Numbered from the stretch's first letter, positions 25,339 to 35,130 are shown. The stretch: DNA of 64,000 nt from G963665925 sp963676345 (GCA_963676345.2 CAXXTS010000001.1:186001-250000), one strand, 5' to 3'. The notes: generated by a model not told the origin, from the letters alone. Made by a program: numbers and translations.

Positions 25339-27276
25339 ATGAATATCATTACAATAGAGAACATATCAAAATCATATAGCGACAAAATGCTTTTTGAAAA
25401 TATTAACTTCACCATAAATGACACGGACAAAATTGGTTTGATTGGCATTAATGGTACTGGTAAGTCAACACTTCTAAAAATTATTGCAGGCGTCATAGAA
25501 CCAGATACCGGCTCGCGTGTGACTATGAAGAACATGAAGCTTGGCTATTTGTCACAAACACCAGAATTTGACCCTGATGCTAGTGTTCTTGAGCAGGTTT
25601 TTAAAGGTGATTCAGAAGTCTTCAAACTCGTTCGTGACTATGAGTATGTTACAACACAATTAGAAAAAGACCCAACAAACAGCGATTTGATTGAACAACA
25701 AATGATGCTTTCTCAAAAAATGAATGCACAGAATGCTTGGGAACTTGAAAGTCAATCCAAAATGGTTTTAACAAAACTCGGCATTCATGATTTTGACAGT
25801 AAAATGGGTACTTTAAGCGGTGGCCAAAAGAAACGTGTTGCCCTTGCACAGGCTCTCATTATGCCGTCAGACTTACTTATTCTGGACGAACCGACCAACC
25901 ATATGGACAACGAGACGATTGATTGGATGGAAACCTACTTGCAGCAGCGAAAAGGTGCCCTTCTTATGATCACGCATGACAGGTACTTTCTTGATTCTGT
26001 ATCCAATAAAACGATTGAGCTAGATCATGGCAGCCTTTATTCATATGATGGCAACTACACCCTCTTCGTAGAAAAGAAACTTGAACGCCAAGAAATTGCA
26101 CAGGCTAAAGAACGCAAACGACAAAATTTATACAGGCAAGAGCTGGCCTGGATTAAGCGCGGTGCACGTGCACGTTCGACTAAGCAAAAAGCACGTATTC
26201 AACGGTTTGATGCACTACAAAATACCAGTCACGAACGCAGTGACGGCGAAGTGGAAATTTCAGTTGCACATACACGCTTAGGCAAAAAAATACTTGAAGT
26301 AGAACATATATCAAAAGCTTTTGATGACAATACGCTCATTGATGATTTTTCCTACACACTCCTACCAGATGACAGAATTGGTATTGTTGGAAAAAATGGT
26401 GCTGGAAAGTCTACACTTCTCAATATTTTAAGTGGCAGACTTCAACCAGATTCTGGTCAAATTGATCGTGGCACCACTGTGAAAATAGGTTACTTCTCGC
26501 AAGAATCTGAAGGGCTAGATTATTCTATGCGGGCTATTGAGTATATTCGTGATATTGGCGAAAACGTTCAAACAGCTGACGGCTCAAAAATTACTGCCGG
26601 TCAAATGATGGAGCGCTTTCTCTTTGATAAAGACCTGCAGTGGACTGAAATCAGCAGGCTTTCGGGTGGTGAAAAACGACGCCTTTACCTGCTGAGTATC
26701 CTTATACAGGCCCCAAATGTGCTTATACTCGATGAGCCAACCAACGACCTTGATATTGATACTCTAAAAGTGCTCGAAATGTATTTAGATGAGTTTAATG
26801 GCGCTGTGATTACCGTTTCCCATGACCGTTATTTTCTAGATAGAACCTGCCAGCGCATATTTGCTTTTGAAAATGCGGGTCATATTCTTGAACACACAGG
26901 AAATTACTCTGATTATGCTGCCTTTAAAAAAGCAAAGCTTGAAGCTGACTCTGCATCCGAAAAATCAAGCACAGATAAAAAACCTGACATACAGGCTCTT
27001 GAAACGCCGTCTAAGAACATACCACCGGTAAAGACTAAGCTGTCATACAAGGAATCCCGTGAATTAGAGCTGCTTGAAACAGACATCCCTGCCCTTGAAG
27101 ACAAGCTGGATCAAATAGATACTGAAATGGGTACAGTTACAACTGATTTTGTAAAACTCAGCGAACTGACTACCCTGAAAGATGAGACAGAAGAGACACT
27201 TCTTGAAAAAATGGAGCGCTACGAGGCGCTGCTTGAAATGAAAGCTCAGATTGAGGCGTATAAAAATGGAAAATAA
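25339..27276 (+). CDS. ABC-F family ATPase (Uup-like)
   Basis: The protein has 645 residues. The ATG at 25339 follows AAAGGATGA; a longer frame from 25246 runs over the promoter region. Two ATP-binding cassettes are intact: Walker A GINGTGKST and GKNGAGKST, signatures LSGGQKKR and LSGGEKRR, Walker B LLILDEPTNHMD and VLILDEPTNDLD. The inter-domain linker is basic. The last 80 residues form a coiled coil (LSYKESRELELLETDIPALEDKL) as in Uup. There are no membrane helices, so it acts on ribosomes or nucleic acid, not transport. ABC-F proteins of this type handle stalled ribosomes or DNA junctions. The last codons overlap the next gene. Confidence 0.88.
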   Translation: MNIITIENISKSYSDKMLFENINFTINDTDKIGLIGINGTGKSTLLKIIAGVIEPDTGSRVTMKNMKLGYLSQTPEFDPDASVLEQVFKGDSEVFKLVRDYEYVTTQLEKDPTNSDLIEQQMMLSQKMNAQNAWELESQSKMVLTKLGIHDFDSKMGTLSGGQKKRVALAQALIMPSDLLILDEPTNHMDNETIDWMETYLQQRKGALLMITHDRYFLDSVSNKTIELDHGSLYSYDGNYTLFVEKKLERQEIAQAKERKRQNLYRQELAWIKRGARARSTKQKARIQRFDALQNTSHERSDGEVEISVAHTRLGKKILEVEHISKAFDDNTLIDDFSYTLLPDDRIGIVGKNGAGKSTLLNILSGRLQPDSGQIDRGTTVKIGYFSQESEGLDYSMRAIEYIRDIGENVQTADGSKITAGQMMERFLFDKDLQWTEISRLSGGEKRRLYLLSILIQAPNVLILDEPTNDLDIDTLKVLEMYLDEFNGAVITVSHDRYFLDRTCQRIFAFENAGHILEHTGNYSDYAAFKKAKLEADSASEKSSTDKKPDIQALETPSKNIPPVKTKLSYKESRELELLETDIPALEDKLDQIDTEMGTVTTDFVKLSELTTLKDETEETLLEKMERYEALLEMKAQIEAYKNGK

Positions 27277-27736
27277 GAAGATGCAAACAAAGAGAATTTT
27301 CATTGACGCTGACGGTTGCCCTGTTGTAAAGAATACCATTCGCATTGCCATTAAGCACAAACTTCATGTGACGGTTGTTAAAAATCATGCAGTTCAAATT
27401 CAAAATCCTAATCCGAACTTAGTAGATATAGTCACTGTAGATACATCAAGAGACAGTGCTGACTATTATATTGCCAATCACCTTTCGAGGAGCGACCTGG
27501 CAATTACGCAAGACTATGGTCTTGCTGCAATGGTCCTTGCCAAAGGTGCTGATGCTATGAGTCAAAATGGCGTTCTGTACACTGAGTTTAATATTGACCA
27601 GCTCCTTGATCGTCGTCACTTTAATCAGGAACAACGCAGAAAACATAAGAAGTACCATTCCAAGCATAAGAAACGCACGCACGCTGATGATTTGAAGTTT
27701 GAACAGGCTTTAGAAACCTATCTTGAAGGCTGTTAA
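27266..27736 (+). CDS. YaiI/YqxD (DUF188) family protein
   Basis: The protein has 156 residues from ATG 27266, which overlaps the ABC-F stop by 11 bases and has GAGG nine bases upstream; ATG 27281 is an alternative. The family signature is clear: IFIDADGCPV near the start, DYYIANHLSRSDLAITQDYGLAA in the middle (PIN/NYN-like acidic residues) and a basic C-terminus. The fold suggests a nuclease-like function, but no activity is established. Translational coupling to the ABC-F ATPase suggests the two are made together. Confidence 0.85.
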   Translation: MENKKMQTKRIFIDADGCPVVKNTIRIAIKHKLHVTVVKNHAVQIQNPNPNLVDIVTVDTSRDSADYYIANHLSRSDLAITQDYGLAAMVLAKGADAMSQNGVLYTEFNIDQLLDRRHFNQEQRRKHKKYHSKHKKRTHADDLKFEQALETYLEGC

Positions 27737-27840
27737 ATTGGTTTGTAGGTGATTAATAGACATAAAGCAAAGGAGAATGTTAATCATCGTATAAAAAACG
27801 ACTACAAGCCGTTTAAATGAAGTGAATCGAATGATGTATA

Positions 27841-27880
27841 CAAAAAGACAAGGCCTCTTGCGATGAGCCTTGTCTTTTTG
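27841..27880. terminator. Bidirectional terminator
   Basis: A 14-bp stem CAAAAAGACAAGGC/GCCTTGTCTTTTTG (27841-27854 with 27867-27880) with A and T tracts on either side lies between convergent genes and can serve both. Confidence 0.9.
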
Positions 27881-27933
27881 TTAAATAGTGTAGGGACAAA
27901 TATGAATACTAAAATCTAATTGTTTATCAGATT

Positions 27934-29382
27934 TTATGCAATATCTTCATTTTCAAAATCTGTAATTGTTCTTCCGTTCATATTGTCATCTCGTCCAATG
28001 CCTAGAATTGTACTTCCAATCATGATTGCAAGCATTGCAATTGCGTAAAAGACAAATGGCGTAACTTCCATCGCAGTCAATGGATGCGCGCTGTCTTGTG
28101 TAAAGCCAATAGTGTAAATAATCGCCGGCGTCCACGGTAATGAATATACCAATGTACAAGATGTTGCATCAAGAAGATTGGCTGTTCGATAAGGACTAAT
28201 ACCATGTTTTCTAGAAAGTGGCTTGGCAAACGAAGCGCCCACTGCAAGAATAGCTGGTGCATTGAGTCCCATGAGGGCAGATAGGGTAATGGTCATACCC
28301 ATAATTGAAAATTCTGCTCCTCTAGCGGTATTCGCTACTTTACCCAGAGATTTTAAAAGCTTAATATCCCCTTCTCCATCTCTCATTATTGCAATAGATC
28401 CAAACAATAATATGGCAAGCAATACAACTTGAATCATACTATTAATACCTGTATATACTAGACCATCAACTGTCCGATCAAGACCCGATCCAACAACTCT
28501 AAATAATGCTTTCTGAGTGACTTCAGCGCCTGGATCAACCTGAAGAAAATCAAATAATCCGAATAGAACCCCTGTAAGGCCTGCTAAAACAGAACCCAAG
28601 GTAGTCGCTATAATAATATCACCCGATTTAATTGCAATCCAAATTGTAAGTGCTACAGGAATGAGCATAACAAGTGTAACCGGATCATATACAATTTCCC
28701 CTACAGCTGCAGTACTGCCAGCGTGTGTAAAACCATAAGCTACAATCCCTACTAATGTAATCGCAGCCGCAGATAGAGCGTATTTTAGTCTTGACTTAAC
28801 TACGCCTGGAACATCTACACCTTGAGATGTAGCAGAACATATTGTTGTATCGGAAACAGGTGCTAAATTATCACCAAAAGCGCCGCCAGACACTATTGCA
28901 CCTGCTAATAGAGCTGGATGTGCACCCAGTGCTACACCCGCTGGATAAAGAACCCCCATACCTGCAGCAATAGTTCCGAATCCTGTTCCAGAAGCGGTTG
29001 CAAAGACAGCTGATGTAATGAATGATACGACCACAAATAAGGTTCCACCAATACCCAGTGAAGCTGCTGATCCTGCCAATCCCATTGCAAGACCGGATTC
29101 TCTAAGAATTCTAGAAAAGACACCCGCGAAAATCCAGCAAACAACTGGTATTATTGCTTCTCTGCTTGCCATGCCATCAATGATTGTTGAGCTAAACTGT
29201 TTTTTGTCTTTTGCAAAGAAAAATGAAACTACAAGTGCCATAAAAGCTGGAATCCAAAGTGCTCCATTCGAAATCGATCCCCATACAAATGTGGTCTGAA
29301 CAATCAGTACAAGAAACACAATAAATGGTATGAACGACATCCATTCACCACCGTAAAACTCTAATTTCTTTTTCTTGTCCAT
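27934..29382 (-). CDS. NhaC-family Na+/H+ antiporter
   Basis: The protein has 482 residues. The ATG at 29382 follows AGGAGG at 7 bases; a longer frame has no site. About eleven hydrophobic helices are visible. The conserved NhaC/ion-transporter core is present: ATASGTGFGTIAAGMG, then GAIVSGGAFGDNLAPVSDTTI with the conserved Asp-Asn and Asp residues. Such antiporters exchange Na+ for H+, or sometimes an organic acid or amino acid. It is the third gene after ortA and ortB, with a gap of 180 bases, and this pairing suggests ion or substrate exchange for ornithine fermentation; that is inference. Confidence 0.85.
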   Translation of the reverse strand: MDKKKKLEFYGGEWMSFIPFIVFLVLIVQTTFVWGSISNGALWIPAFMALVVSFFFAKDKKQFSSTIIDGMASREAIIPVVCWIFAGVFSRILRESGLAMGLAGSAASLGIGGTLFVVVSFITSAVFATASGTGFGTIAAGMGVLYPAGVALGAHPALLAGAIVSGGAFGDNLAPVSDTTICSATSQGVDVPGVVKSRLKYALSAAAITLVGIVAYGFTHAGSTAAVGEIVYDPVTLVMLIPVALTIWIAIKSGDIIIATTLGSVLAGLTGVLFGLFDFLQVDPGAEVTQKALFRVVGSGLDRTVDGLVYTGINSMIQVVLLAILLFGSIAIMRDGEGDIKLLKSLGKVANTARGAEFSIMGMTITLSALMGLNAPAILAVGASFAKPLSRKHGISPYRTANLLDATSCTLVYSLPWTPAIIYTIGFTQDSAHPLTAMEVTPFVFYAIAMLAIMIGSTILGIGRDDNMNGRTITDFENEDIA

Positions 29383-29562
29383 TAATATCCTCCTATCAAT
29401 ATAAATGAAATATTCCGACATGAATTATTAGCGCAATTATCGTGCCAACTCATTTCTGAATTATTTGTCTCAAAATAAGGAATTCACATGCAAAAAAGCA
29501 AATTTACCATGCATTTTTCTTCTACGTGGAAAAATAATGCATGGTAAAAATATGCCTAGGTC

Positions 29563-30954
29563 TTAAAACAGCTGTTTCATTTCTTCAACTGAAAGCTTTA
29601 TTTCTGAAGAAAGAAAGGATACTTCACGTTCTTCTAAATCATCAAAAGTTAAGCCTTTAAGTGCATTTTCAACGTAACGTTTCTTAAGCTTCATAATGTC
29701 TAACGACTTTGGCTCTATCTGTCCAAGATTATAAGGAATCACAACTGTCTTTCCTGGAATGTTCTCTTCAGGTAACCCCCGCTTCACAAGGATGCCATTT
29801 TCACGTGCAAAAGTAAGCTGAGGTAATGGATGTTTGCCCGCTCCTGTGTATTCTGTTTCTTGGACTACAATCACTTGATCATCTTTAAGTGATTTCGCAA
29901 GTCCAATTGCTGCAGCTAGTGATGTGTTTCCTGCCGGGCCTCGTTCAATTCCCTCAAGCTGTGCAAGTGCTTCTGTTGCAAAAAATACTTCCCCTTGAGT
30001 TACGGTTAAATACGCATCCATATATCGAAGGGTTCTTGCAGCATTTCTAGGTACATCCGCACGGTCTGGTTGAGTAGCGAAAGGAATTCCAAAGCCAGTA
30101 TGACCCGTTGTAAATGACTTCTTATTGAAATCTTTGTCAGAAGCCATATGTAATCCTTTTAAATCAACAGACGCGCCTACGATTCGTGTATCCGTAGCGC
30201 CTGCTTTTATGAGTCCACGTGCAGTCCCCGTCAAATTACCGCCACCTGCATGGGTAGCTACCACAACATCAGGATATCTCCCTATAGCGGATTTTGTTTG
30301 CTCTGCTATTTCATAACCTAAAGTTTCAACACCTGCAATACCAAATGGTGTATATAGCGAGGCATTAAAATATCCTGTTTCTTCAATAATCTTTAAAAAT
30401 GTGTAAAACAATTCTGGACCTACAGTCAGCCTGACAACTTCCGCACCAAATGCTTCGCATTTTCTAGCTTTTTCAACAATTTCTGGCTGGCCTTTTTTTT
30501 GAGAGTCATACATTTCCTGTACAATAATACACTTAAGTCCTTGCTGAGCAGCTTGAGATGCAACTGCAGCACCATAATTTCCACTCGTTGCAGCAATAAC
30601 GCCTTTATAGCCTAGCTTTTTTGCATGATAAACTGATATTGCAGCACGACGCGCTTTAAATGATCCTGATGCATTGGCAGCCTCATCTTTAACAAATATC
30701 CGTGCACCTTTTCCTGGTTCAGAGTACTTTCTAATGAGCTTATTAATATTATAAAGTTCGAAAAGAGGTGTATTTCCTACTTTTGTTCGGTTTTGAATAT
30801 CAATCATATCATCCATTGAATAAGCTACCTTGCTCATCATACCTTCATAATCAAATCCTATTTTTCCAAATTCAAACTGGTTATAGTCAATACCTACTGC
30901 CTTCTTCATAATATCGTTTTTTCTTGCCATAACGGCTTTATAGCTATTATCCAT
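29563..30954 (-). CDS. ortB: 2-amino-4-oxopentanoate thiolase, beta subunit
   Basis: The protein has 463 residues. It is a PLP enzyme of the threonine synthase-like fold with the cofactor lysine K100 in ASGSFKARRA and a THAGGGNLTG phosphate-binding loop. Together with OrtA it cleaves 2-amino-4-oxopentanoate with CoA to D-alanine and acetyl-CoA, the last step of oxidative ornithine degradation. The start overlaps the ortA stop (TAATG), behind a GGGGGG ribosome site, so the subunits are translationally coupled. The rest of the pathway (ornithine racemase, aminomutase OraSE, diaminopentanoate dehydrogenase) is not in the window, although it is often adjacent in ornithine-fermenting clostridia. 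Confidence 0.92.
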   Translation of the reverse strand: MDNSYKAVMARKNDIMKKAVGIDYNQFEFGKIGFDYEGMMSKVAYSMDDMIDIQNRTKVGNTPLFELYNINKLIRKYSEPGKGARIFVKDEAANASGSFKARRAAISVYHAKKLGYKGVIAATSGNYGAAVASQAAQQGLKCIIVQEMYDSQKKGQPEIVEKARKCEAFGAEVVRLTVGPELFYTFLKIIEETGYFNASLYTPFGIAGVETLGYEIAEQTKSAIGRYPDVVVATHAGGGNLTGTARGLIKAGATDTRIVGASVDLKGLHMASDKDFNKKSFTTGHTGFGIPFATQPDRADVPRNAARTLRYMDAYLTVTQGEVFFATEALAQLEGIERGPAGNTSLAAAIGLAKSLKDDQVIVVQETEYTGAGKHPLPQLTFARENGILVKRGLPEENIPGKTVVIPYNLGQIEPKSLDIMKLKKRYVENALKGLTFDDLEEREVSFLSSEIKLSVEEMKQLF

Positions 30955-31259
30955 TACTTTGCCCCCCCTAAGTCTTTTTTTAAATCCATACCAGTAGAGA
31001 TGAGTTCAGTCACGGTTTGCCCATAATCATGCGCATATCTAGGATTAACTTCAACTAGTTTTCCTTCGATTCTGCGTTCGGTTACTGTTTCTATTATGAC
31101 CTTACTCCCTAACGCCGCCTCATCACTAACAAGATATCCTCTTGCCCACATTAAAAGCGGTGTTTGCTTGGTGTCATCTGGGACTTGTGGTGCGCGCCCT
31201 TGAGCAGACAGTACTTGTGTTTCAATTTCCACCCAATCTCCTTTTATAGCCTTATTCAT
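30954..31259 (-). CDS. ortA: 2-amino-4-oxopentanoate thiolase, alpha subunit
   Basis: The protein has 101 residues, the usual length. The start is ATG 31259 (7 bases after AAAGGAGG), with ATG 31262 directly before it as the alternative. The family pattern is clear: KGDWVEIETQVL, then RAPQVPDDTKQTPLLMWARGYL, and VNPRYAHDYGQTVTELIS. It is the small partner of OrtB. A sigma-54-type promoter lies 60 bases upstream, with an NtrC-type activator gene adjacent, so transcription probably depends on sigma-54. Confidence 0.92.
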   Translation of the reverse strand: MNKAIKGDWVEIETQVLSAQGRAPQVPDDTKQTPLLMWARGYLVSDEAALGSKVIIETVTERRIEGKLVEVNPRYAHDYGQTVTELISTGMDLKKDLGGAK

Positions 31260-31320
31260 CATTAAACCTCCTTTGTTTAATATAAACAACGTGATATATA
31301 GTAGACACTGATACTATTTA

Positions 31321-31340
31321 TATGCAATTTTTAGACCAAA
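31321..31340 (-). promoter_or_regulatory. Sigma-54 promoter of ortAB
   Basis: The minus strand reads TTTGGTCTAAAAATTGCATA: a TGG element and a TTGCA element with GG and GC exactly 10 bp apart, as required for -24/-12 promoters. The predicted start lies near 31312, giving a leader of about 50 bases. An inverted repeat AGCGCCT/AGGCGCT (31348-31354 with 31375-31381) lies upstream and could be an activator site, though it is closer than usual for an enhancer. Confidence 0.75.
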
Positions 31341-31410
31341 TTGTATGAGCGCCTATTCCTTGGCTGTTAAATTAAGGCGCTTTTCTGAATGAAAATGCCA
31401 GATTGCAAAA

Positions 31411-31452
31411 TAAAAAGAGTACATCAGATGATATGCTGATGTACCCTTTTTA
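31411..31452 (-). terminator. Terminator between the regulator gene and ortA
   Basis: A 9-bp stem GTACATCAG/CTGATGTAC (31419-31427 with 31436-31444) is flanked by AAAAAG and CTTTTT tracts. Read on the minus strand it ends the regulator transcript, so ortAB needs its own promoter. Confidence 0.88.
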
Positions 31453-31456
31453 TTAC

Positions 31457-32842
31457 CTAGTTGTTTAGTTCTCTGTTCAAATTGTGTTCAACTAACTTAT
31501 TGAATAGTTGTCTTCTGCTCATCCCTATGGACTTGGCAGTTTGGGTAATATTGTTATCATTCATCCTAAGTGCTTTGCTTATATAGTCTACTTCAAATTG
31601 CTTTTTTGCTTCTTTGTAACTAAGTAAAAAAGATGTACTCTCATTTTCAACTGCAACTACTTTACTTTTATCTTTGCACGGTCTGTTCGTCATTTCATCA
31701 AAATGCAATACACCACCTTTTGAAAACACGACAAGACGTTCAATGATATTTTTAAGCTCTCTTATATTACCAGGATAATCATATTCCAATAGATACCGCT
31801 CTGTGTTCGGCTCAATTTCTCTAATATTCTTCTTCATCTCTTTACCATATTGATCAATGAAGAAATAAATCATGTCTTTTATATCTTCTCGTCGTTCTCT
31901 GAGTGGTGGGATTTCAATATGTACAGTATTAATCCTATAAAATAAATCTTCTCTGAATCTGCCTTTAGTAATTTCGCTTTCCAAAACACGATTGGTTGCA
32001 GATATTAACCTAAAATTGACATGAATCTGCTTATTTGACCCTATTCTTTCAACATATCTATTATCTAAAACTCTTAAGAGCTTAACTTGAGTGTCTGAAC
32101 TTAGTTCACCAATCTCATCAAGAAATAGTGTGCCTCCATGGGCCTCTTCAATACGTCCCACACGCAGTGCACTCGCACCAGTGAAAGCGCCTTTTTCATG
32201 GCCGAAGAGCTCAGATTCAAGAACGGTCTCAGATATTGCCTGACAGTTTACTGGCAAGAGAATCCCACTAGATCTGTTACTTTTTTCATGAATCCATTTT
32301 GCAAAGATTTCTTTTCCAACCCCCGATTCGCCAGTCAATAGAACGTTGCAGTCAGATGGCCCAATAGAATCAATTATCTCTAGAATCCTTTGCATTTTAG
32401 GATTCTTTGACTGTGAAATATACTTAGTATCACCTGCTTCATTATTCGCAATGGTCTTTTGTACCTCAAACTGTACGAGCCGCTTTGCCTTTTCTATCTC
32501 AGAAATTAGCGCCTGCGGGTTATGACTCTTAATAAAATAACCTAAGGCTCCAATTTTCATAGCTTCCACAGCACCACTAACACTTCCAAATCCGGTTACA
32601 ATGATCACTTCGACTCGACTTCCATAAATTTCTTTAATCTTTTTTAGAAGTGCTATGCCATCATCACCCGGCATGAGAATGTCAGTTAACACAATTGGAT
32701 AATACTCATTTTCAAGTTCATTGAGCGCTTCTTCAGTACAAGACGCTTCAGCTACAATAAACCCTTTGTCTTCCAGTAACATTCTATAGGTTTCACGGTA
32801 TTCTGTTTCGTCGTCAACAATTAGAATTTTAGTGTACTCCAT
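31457..32842 (-). CDS. NtrC-family sigma-54-dependent response regulator
   Basis: The protein has 461 residues behind GGAGGTAACT. The receiver domain (1-120) has the phosphorylated D54 in VLTDILMPGDDG. The AAA+ domain has Walker A GESGVGKE (171-178) and the sigma-54 contact loop GAFTGA (218-223). The C-terminal Fis-type helix-turn-helix (NNITQTAKSIGMSRRQLFNKL) is at about 432-452. It hydrolyses ATP to open sigma-54 promoters. It follows the sensor kinase gene by 58 bases. The nearest sigma-54-type promoter is that of ortA, so OrtAB and perhaps NhaC are its likely targets. Confidence 0.93.
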   Translation of the reverse strand: MEYTKILIVDDETEYRETYRMLLEDKGFIVAEASCTEEALNELENEYYPIVLTDILMPGDDGIALLKKIKEIYGSRVEVIIVTGFGSVSGAVEAMKIGALGYFIKSHNPQALISEIEKAKRLVQFEVQKTIANNEAGDTKYISQSKNPKMQRILEIIDSIGPSDCNVLLTGESGVGKEIFAKWIHEKSNRSSGILLPVNCQAISETVLESELFGHEKGAFTGASALRVGRIEEAHGGTLFLDEIGELSSDTQVKLLRVLDNRYVERIGSNKQIHVNFRLISATNRVLESEITKGRFREDLFYRINTVHIEIPPLRERREDIKDMIYFFIDQYGKEMKKNIREIEPNTERYLLEYDYPGNIRELKNIIERLVVFSKGGVLHFDEMTNRPCKDKSKVVAVENESTSFLLSYKEAKKQFEVDYISKALRMNDNNITQTAKSIGMSRRQLFNKLVEHNLNRELNN

Positions 32843-32900
32843 AGTTACCTCCAGTTGTCTATACTTAAACCAGCTGTCTTCAATTTGGAATAGTTTTCAC

Positions 32901-34880
32901 TTACCTTGGAATTGAAATTTCAAACATCGTCCGAGAATCCGCACTCTTACCTAAGGTTAAATCGCCACCTAACTTCTTCGCTTCATTATATGCAATATAT
33001 AAGCCTAGCCCCGTACCCGCACCAATTGCTTTTGTGGTGTAGAATGGGTTGAAAATATTCACGGCTTGCTCATTTGGAATCCCACAACCAGTATCGATAA
33101 CCTGCATACATACCATTTCTTCTTGTTCAATCACGCGTATTTCAATATGTCCATCTTCTTCAATCGCATCTATTGCATTCGAAATTAGATTAATTAGTAT
33201 ATGTCTCAAGGATTCTGCATTCGATAAAATCTCTAGTTCTACTGGACAATCAATACTATAAACTATATTCCGTTTTAACATGGTTTTGTTTTCTAAAGCC
33301 ATTATTTTTAGAATAAGTTCGTTAAGATTGATCTTCATCTTTTCATTATTACTGAGTCTTGAAAATTCAAGGAGATTGTCAATAATTTTACTTGCCCTGT
33401 CTACAGCGTTATTAATAAGTTCAAAAGAACGAACTGATCTTTTATCTTCTATTCGTGATTCTATAATAAAGCTCTGATTTCGAATAATTCCAAGCGGATT
33501 TCTAATTTCGTGAGCCATACCTGCTGCAAGCTGACCTATTGCAGCCATTTTGTTCGCCTGTAGCATTTGATTTTCAGATATTCTTTCTGTTGTCATATTT
33601 TGAATAACCATAAGTAAGTTCTTCATTTCACCGTCAGCATTCCGTAGTGGATATATTCGCACAAGGTAATAATGGTTTGATTTGACCACTTCTTTCGTAA
33701 TGGACTCGCCCGTAGTCAAAACAGACTTTATCATTTCATTAACTGATTCAAGATTAAAAGTCTCTAGAATTTCATTTACTGATCGTTGTAGTATACCTTC
33801 TTTTGAGATTCCCAGAAAATCAACAAATGACTGATTGATATTAATCATATTAAGATCTAAATCAATAAGTGATATATATTCAGCCATGCCGTCAAAAGTA
33901 ATTTGTAGATCATTTTGACTATTAATCAACTCCGATGTTCTTTTATCTACTTCTTTCTTAAGAGACTTGTTCCACAGAGCCATAGATATAAGTATCATTC
34001 CAATTACACTTATCAATACAACCAATATTCGAAGGGGTAAAACATAATTGGGCGTTTGTACAAGTGGGGTAGAAATACCAAACCATTTTTGTTGTATTCT
34101 TTCAAGTTGATCTGTTTTGGCAAGTGCTGCAATGCCTTTGTTAATGATAGGAACCAGTTCTTTTTTTGATTTTGGAATGCCAAGTACAACTTCATTATCG
34201 TATAATACTTCACTCGCAATATAGAGTTCATACCCATCGTCCTTTTCACTGATTTGATATAGAATAACGGGCTCATCACCGGCAACCGCATCGACCTGAT
34301 CGTCTAAAAGCAAATCTAAAGCGCTGCTTACATCTGGTACAGTAACAATTTGTATGCCCGGATAATTGTTTAGCAGATACTCATTTACATAATCGCCTTC
34401 TTGCGTTGCAAATTTTAAGTCTGAGAGTTCGTCTAACTGGACTTGTGACTCTTTTGATACTACAACACCGCGCAGGTTATATATCGACTCAGTGAAGACA
34501 AAGTGCTTCTCTCTCTCCTGACTCCTAAACATGTCACATATATCCGTATTTCCCTCTGAAAGCTGACTCAAGGCGTCTTCCCACAATAGAGGATGCATTT
34601 CTATTGGCGTACCAAGTTGTAATGACAATAGGTTCATATAATCAACAACAACACCTTTATACTGACTATCTGCCGGATCAACGAATCGCAGGGGCGGTGC
34701 ATTATTATCGGCAGCATAAATAAGAGATCCATGATACTCCAGCCACTGACGTTCCTCCTGTGTCAGTTTCGCTATACCATCCTTACCAAATCCTATACCT
34801 TTTTCTGTTATCAATACATTTGAAATAATAAATGCAGCAATTACTATGATTAGAATTTGCCACCACTGGTTTCTCTGCAT
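32901..34880 (-). CDS. Sensor histidine kinase with periplasmic solute-binding domain
   Basis: The protein has 659 residues. The ATG at 34880 follows AAGGAGTGG; the longer frame to 34925 has no site. Order: membrane segment (about 8-25), extracytoplasmic SBP_bac_3 domain (about 45-268, as in polar amino acid-binding proteins), membrane segment (about 281-302), PAS (about 320-435), HisKA with H457 in AAGMAHEIRNPLG, and HATPase (NAIDAIEE, DTGCGIP, GTGLGLYIA). The sensor probably binds an amino acid or related compound and phosphorylates the adjacent NtrC-type regulator. Given the ortAB neighbours, ornithine or a derivative is an attractive ligand, but this is inference. Confidence 0.92.
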   Translation of the reverse strand: MQRNQWWQILIIVIAAFIISNVLITEKGIGFGKDGIAKLTQEERQWLEYHGSLIYAADNNAPPLRFVDPADSQYKGVVVDYMNLLSLQLGTPIEMHPLLWEDALSQLSEGNTDICDMFRSQEREKHFVFTESIYNLRGVVVSKESQVQLDELSDLKFATQEGDYVNEYLLNNYPGIQIVTVPDVSSALDLLLDDQVDAVAGDEPVILYQISEKDDGYELYIASEVLYDNEVVLGIPKSKKELVPIINKGIAALAKTDQLERIQQKWFGISTPLVQTPNYVLPLRILVVLISVIGMILISMALWNKSLKKEVDKRTSELINSQNDLQITFDGMAEYISLIDLDLNMININQSFVDFLGISKEGILQRSVNEILETFNLESVNEMIKSVLTTGESITKEVVKSNHYYLVRIYPLRNADGEMKNLLMVIQNMTTERISENQMLQANKMAAIGQLAAGMAHEIRNPLGIIRNQSFIIESRIEDKRSVRSFELINNAVDRASKIIDNLLEFSRLSNNEKMKINLNELILKIMALENKTMLKRNIVYSIDCPVELEILSNAESLRHILINLISNAIDAIEEDGHIEIRVIEQEEMVCMQVIDTGCGIPNEQAVNIFNPFYTTKAIGAGTGLGLYIAYNEAKKLGGDLTLGKSADSRTMFEISIPR

Positions 34881-35094
34881 AGCCACTCCTTGTAAGTTCA
34901 TTATTCTAGTAGGTGCGTTCTGCAACTATATGAATGCAAGAACACCTCCAATATATTTAAAATGGACATTTATTCTTCAAGTTTGTCTTTTCAATATTTT
35001 ACCACAGCTCTAAATCATGATTTCACTATTTTGGAATCATCATTTACAATTAGAATATGGTTTAGTAGTGTTGGCATAAACAGCAGAAACTTAT

Positions 35095-35130
35095 AAACAC
35101 AAAAACCGCCTAAGACAACTTAAGCGGTTT
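35095..35130 (-). terminator. Terminator overlapping the end of the YjbR-type gene
   Basis: On the minus strand AAACCGC (35124-35130) pairs with GCGGTTT (35103-35109), extended by TTAAG/CTTAG, then TTTTTGTG. The arm contains the last sense codons and the stop, the same economy as at the YdcZ gene. Confidence 0.82.

Noticed and set aside
31348..31381. Inverted repeat AGCGCCT/AGGCGCT as a certain activator site for ortA
   Set aside because: The arms are 20 bases apart and close to the promoter, unlike usual NtrC enhancers; it could equally be a weak + strand terminator, so I mention it only as a possibility.
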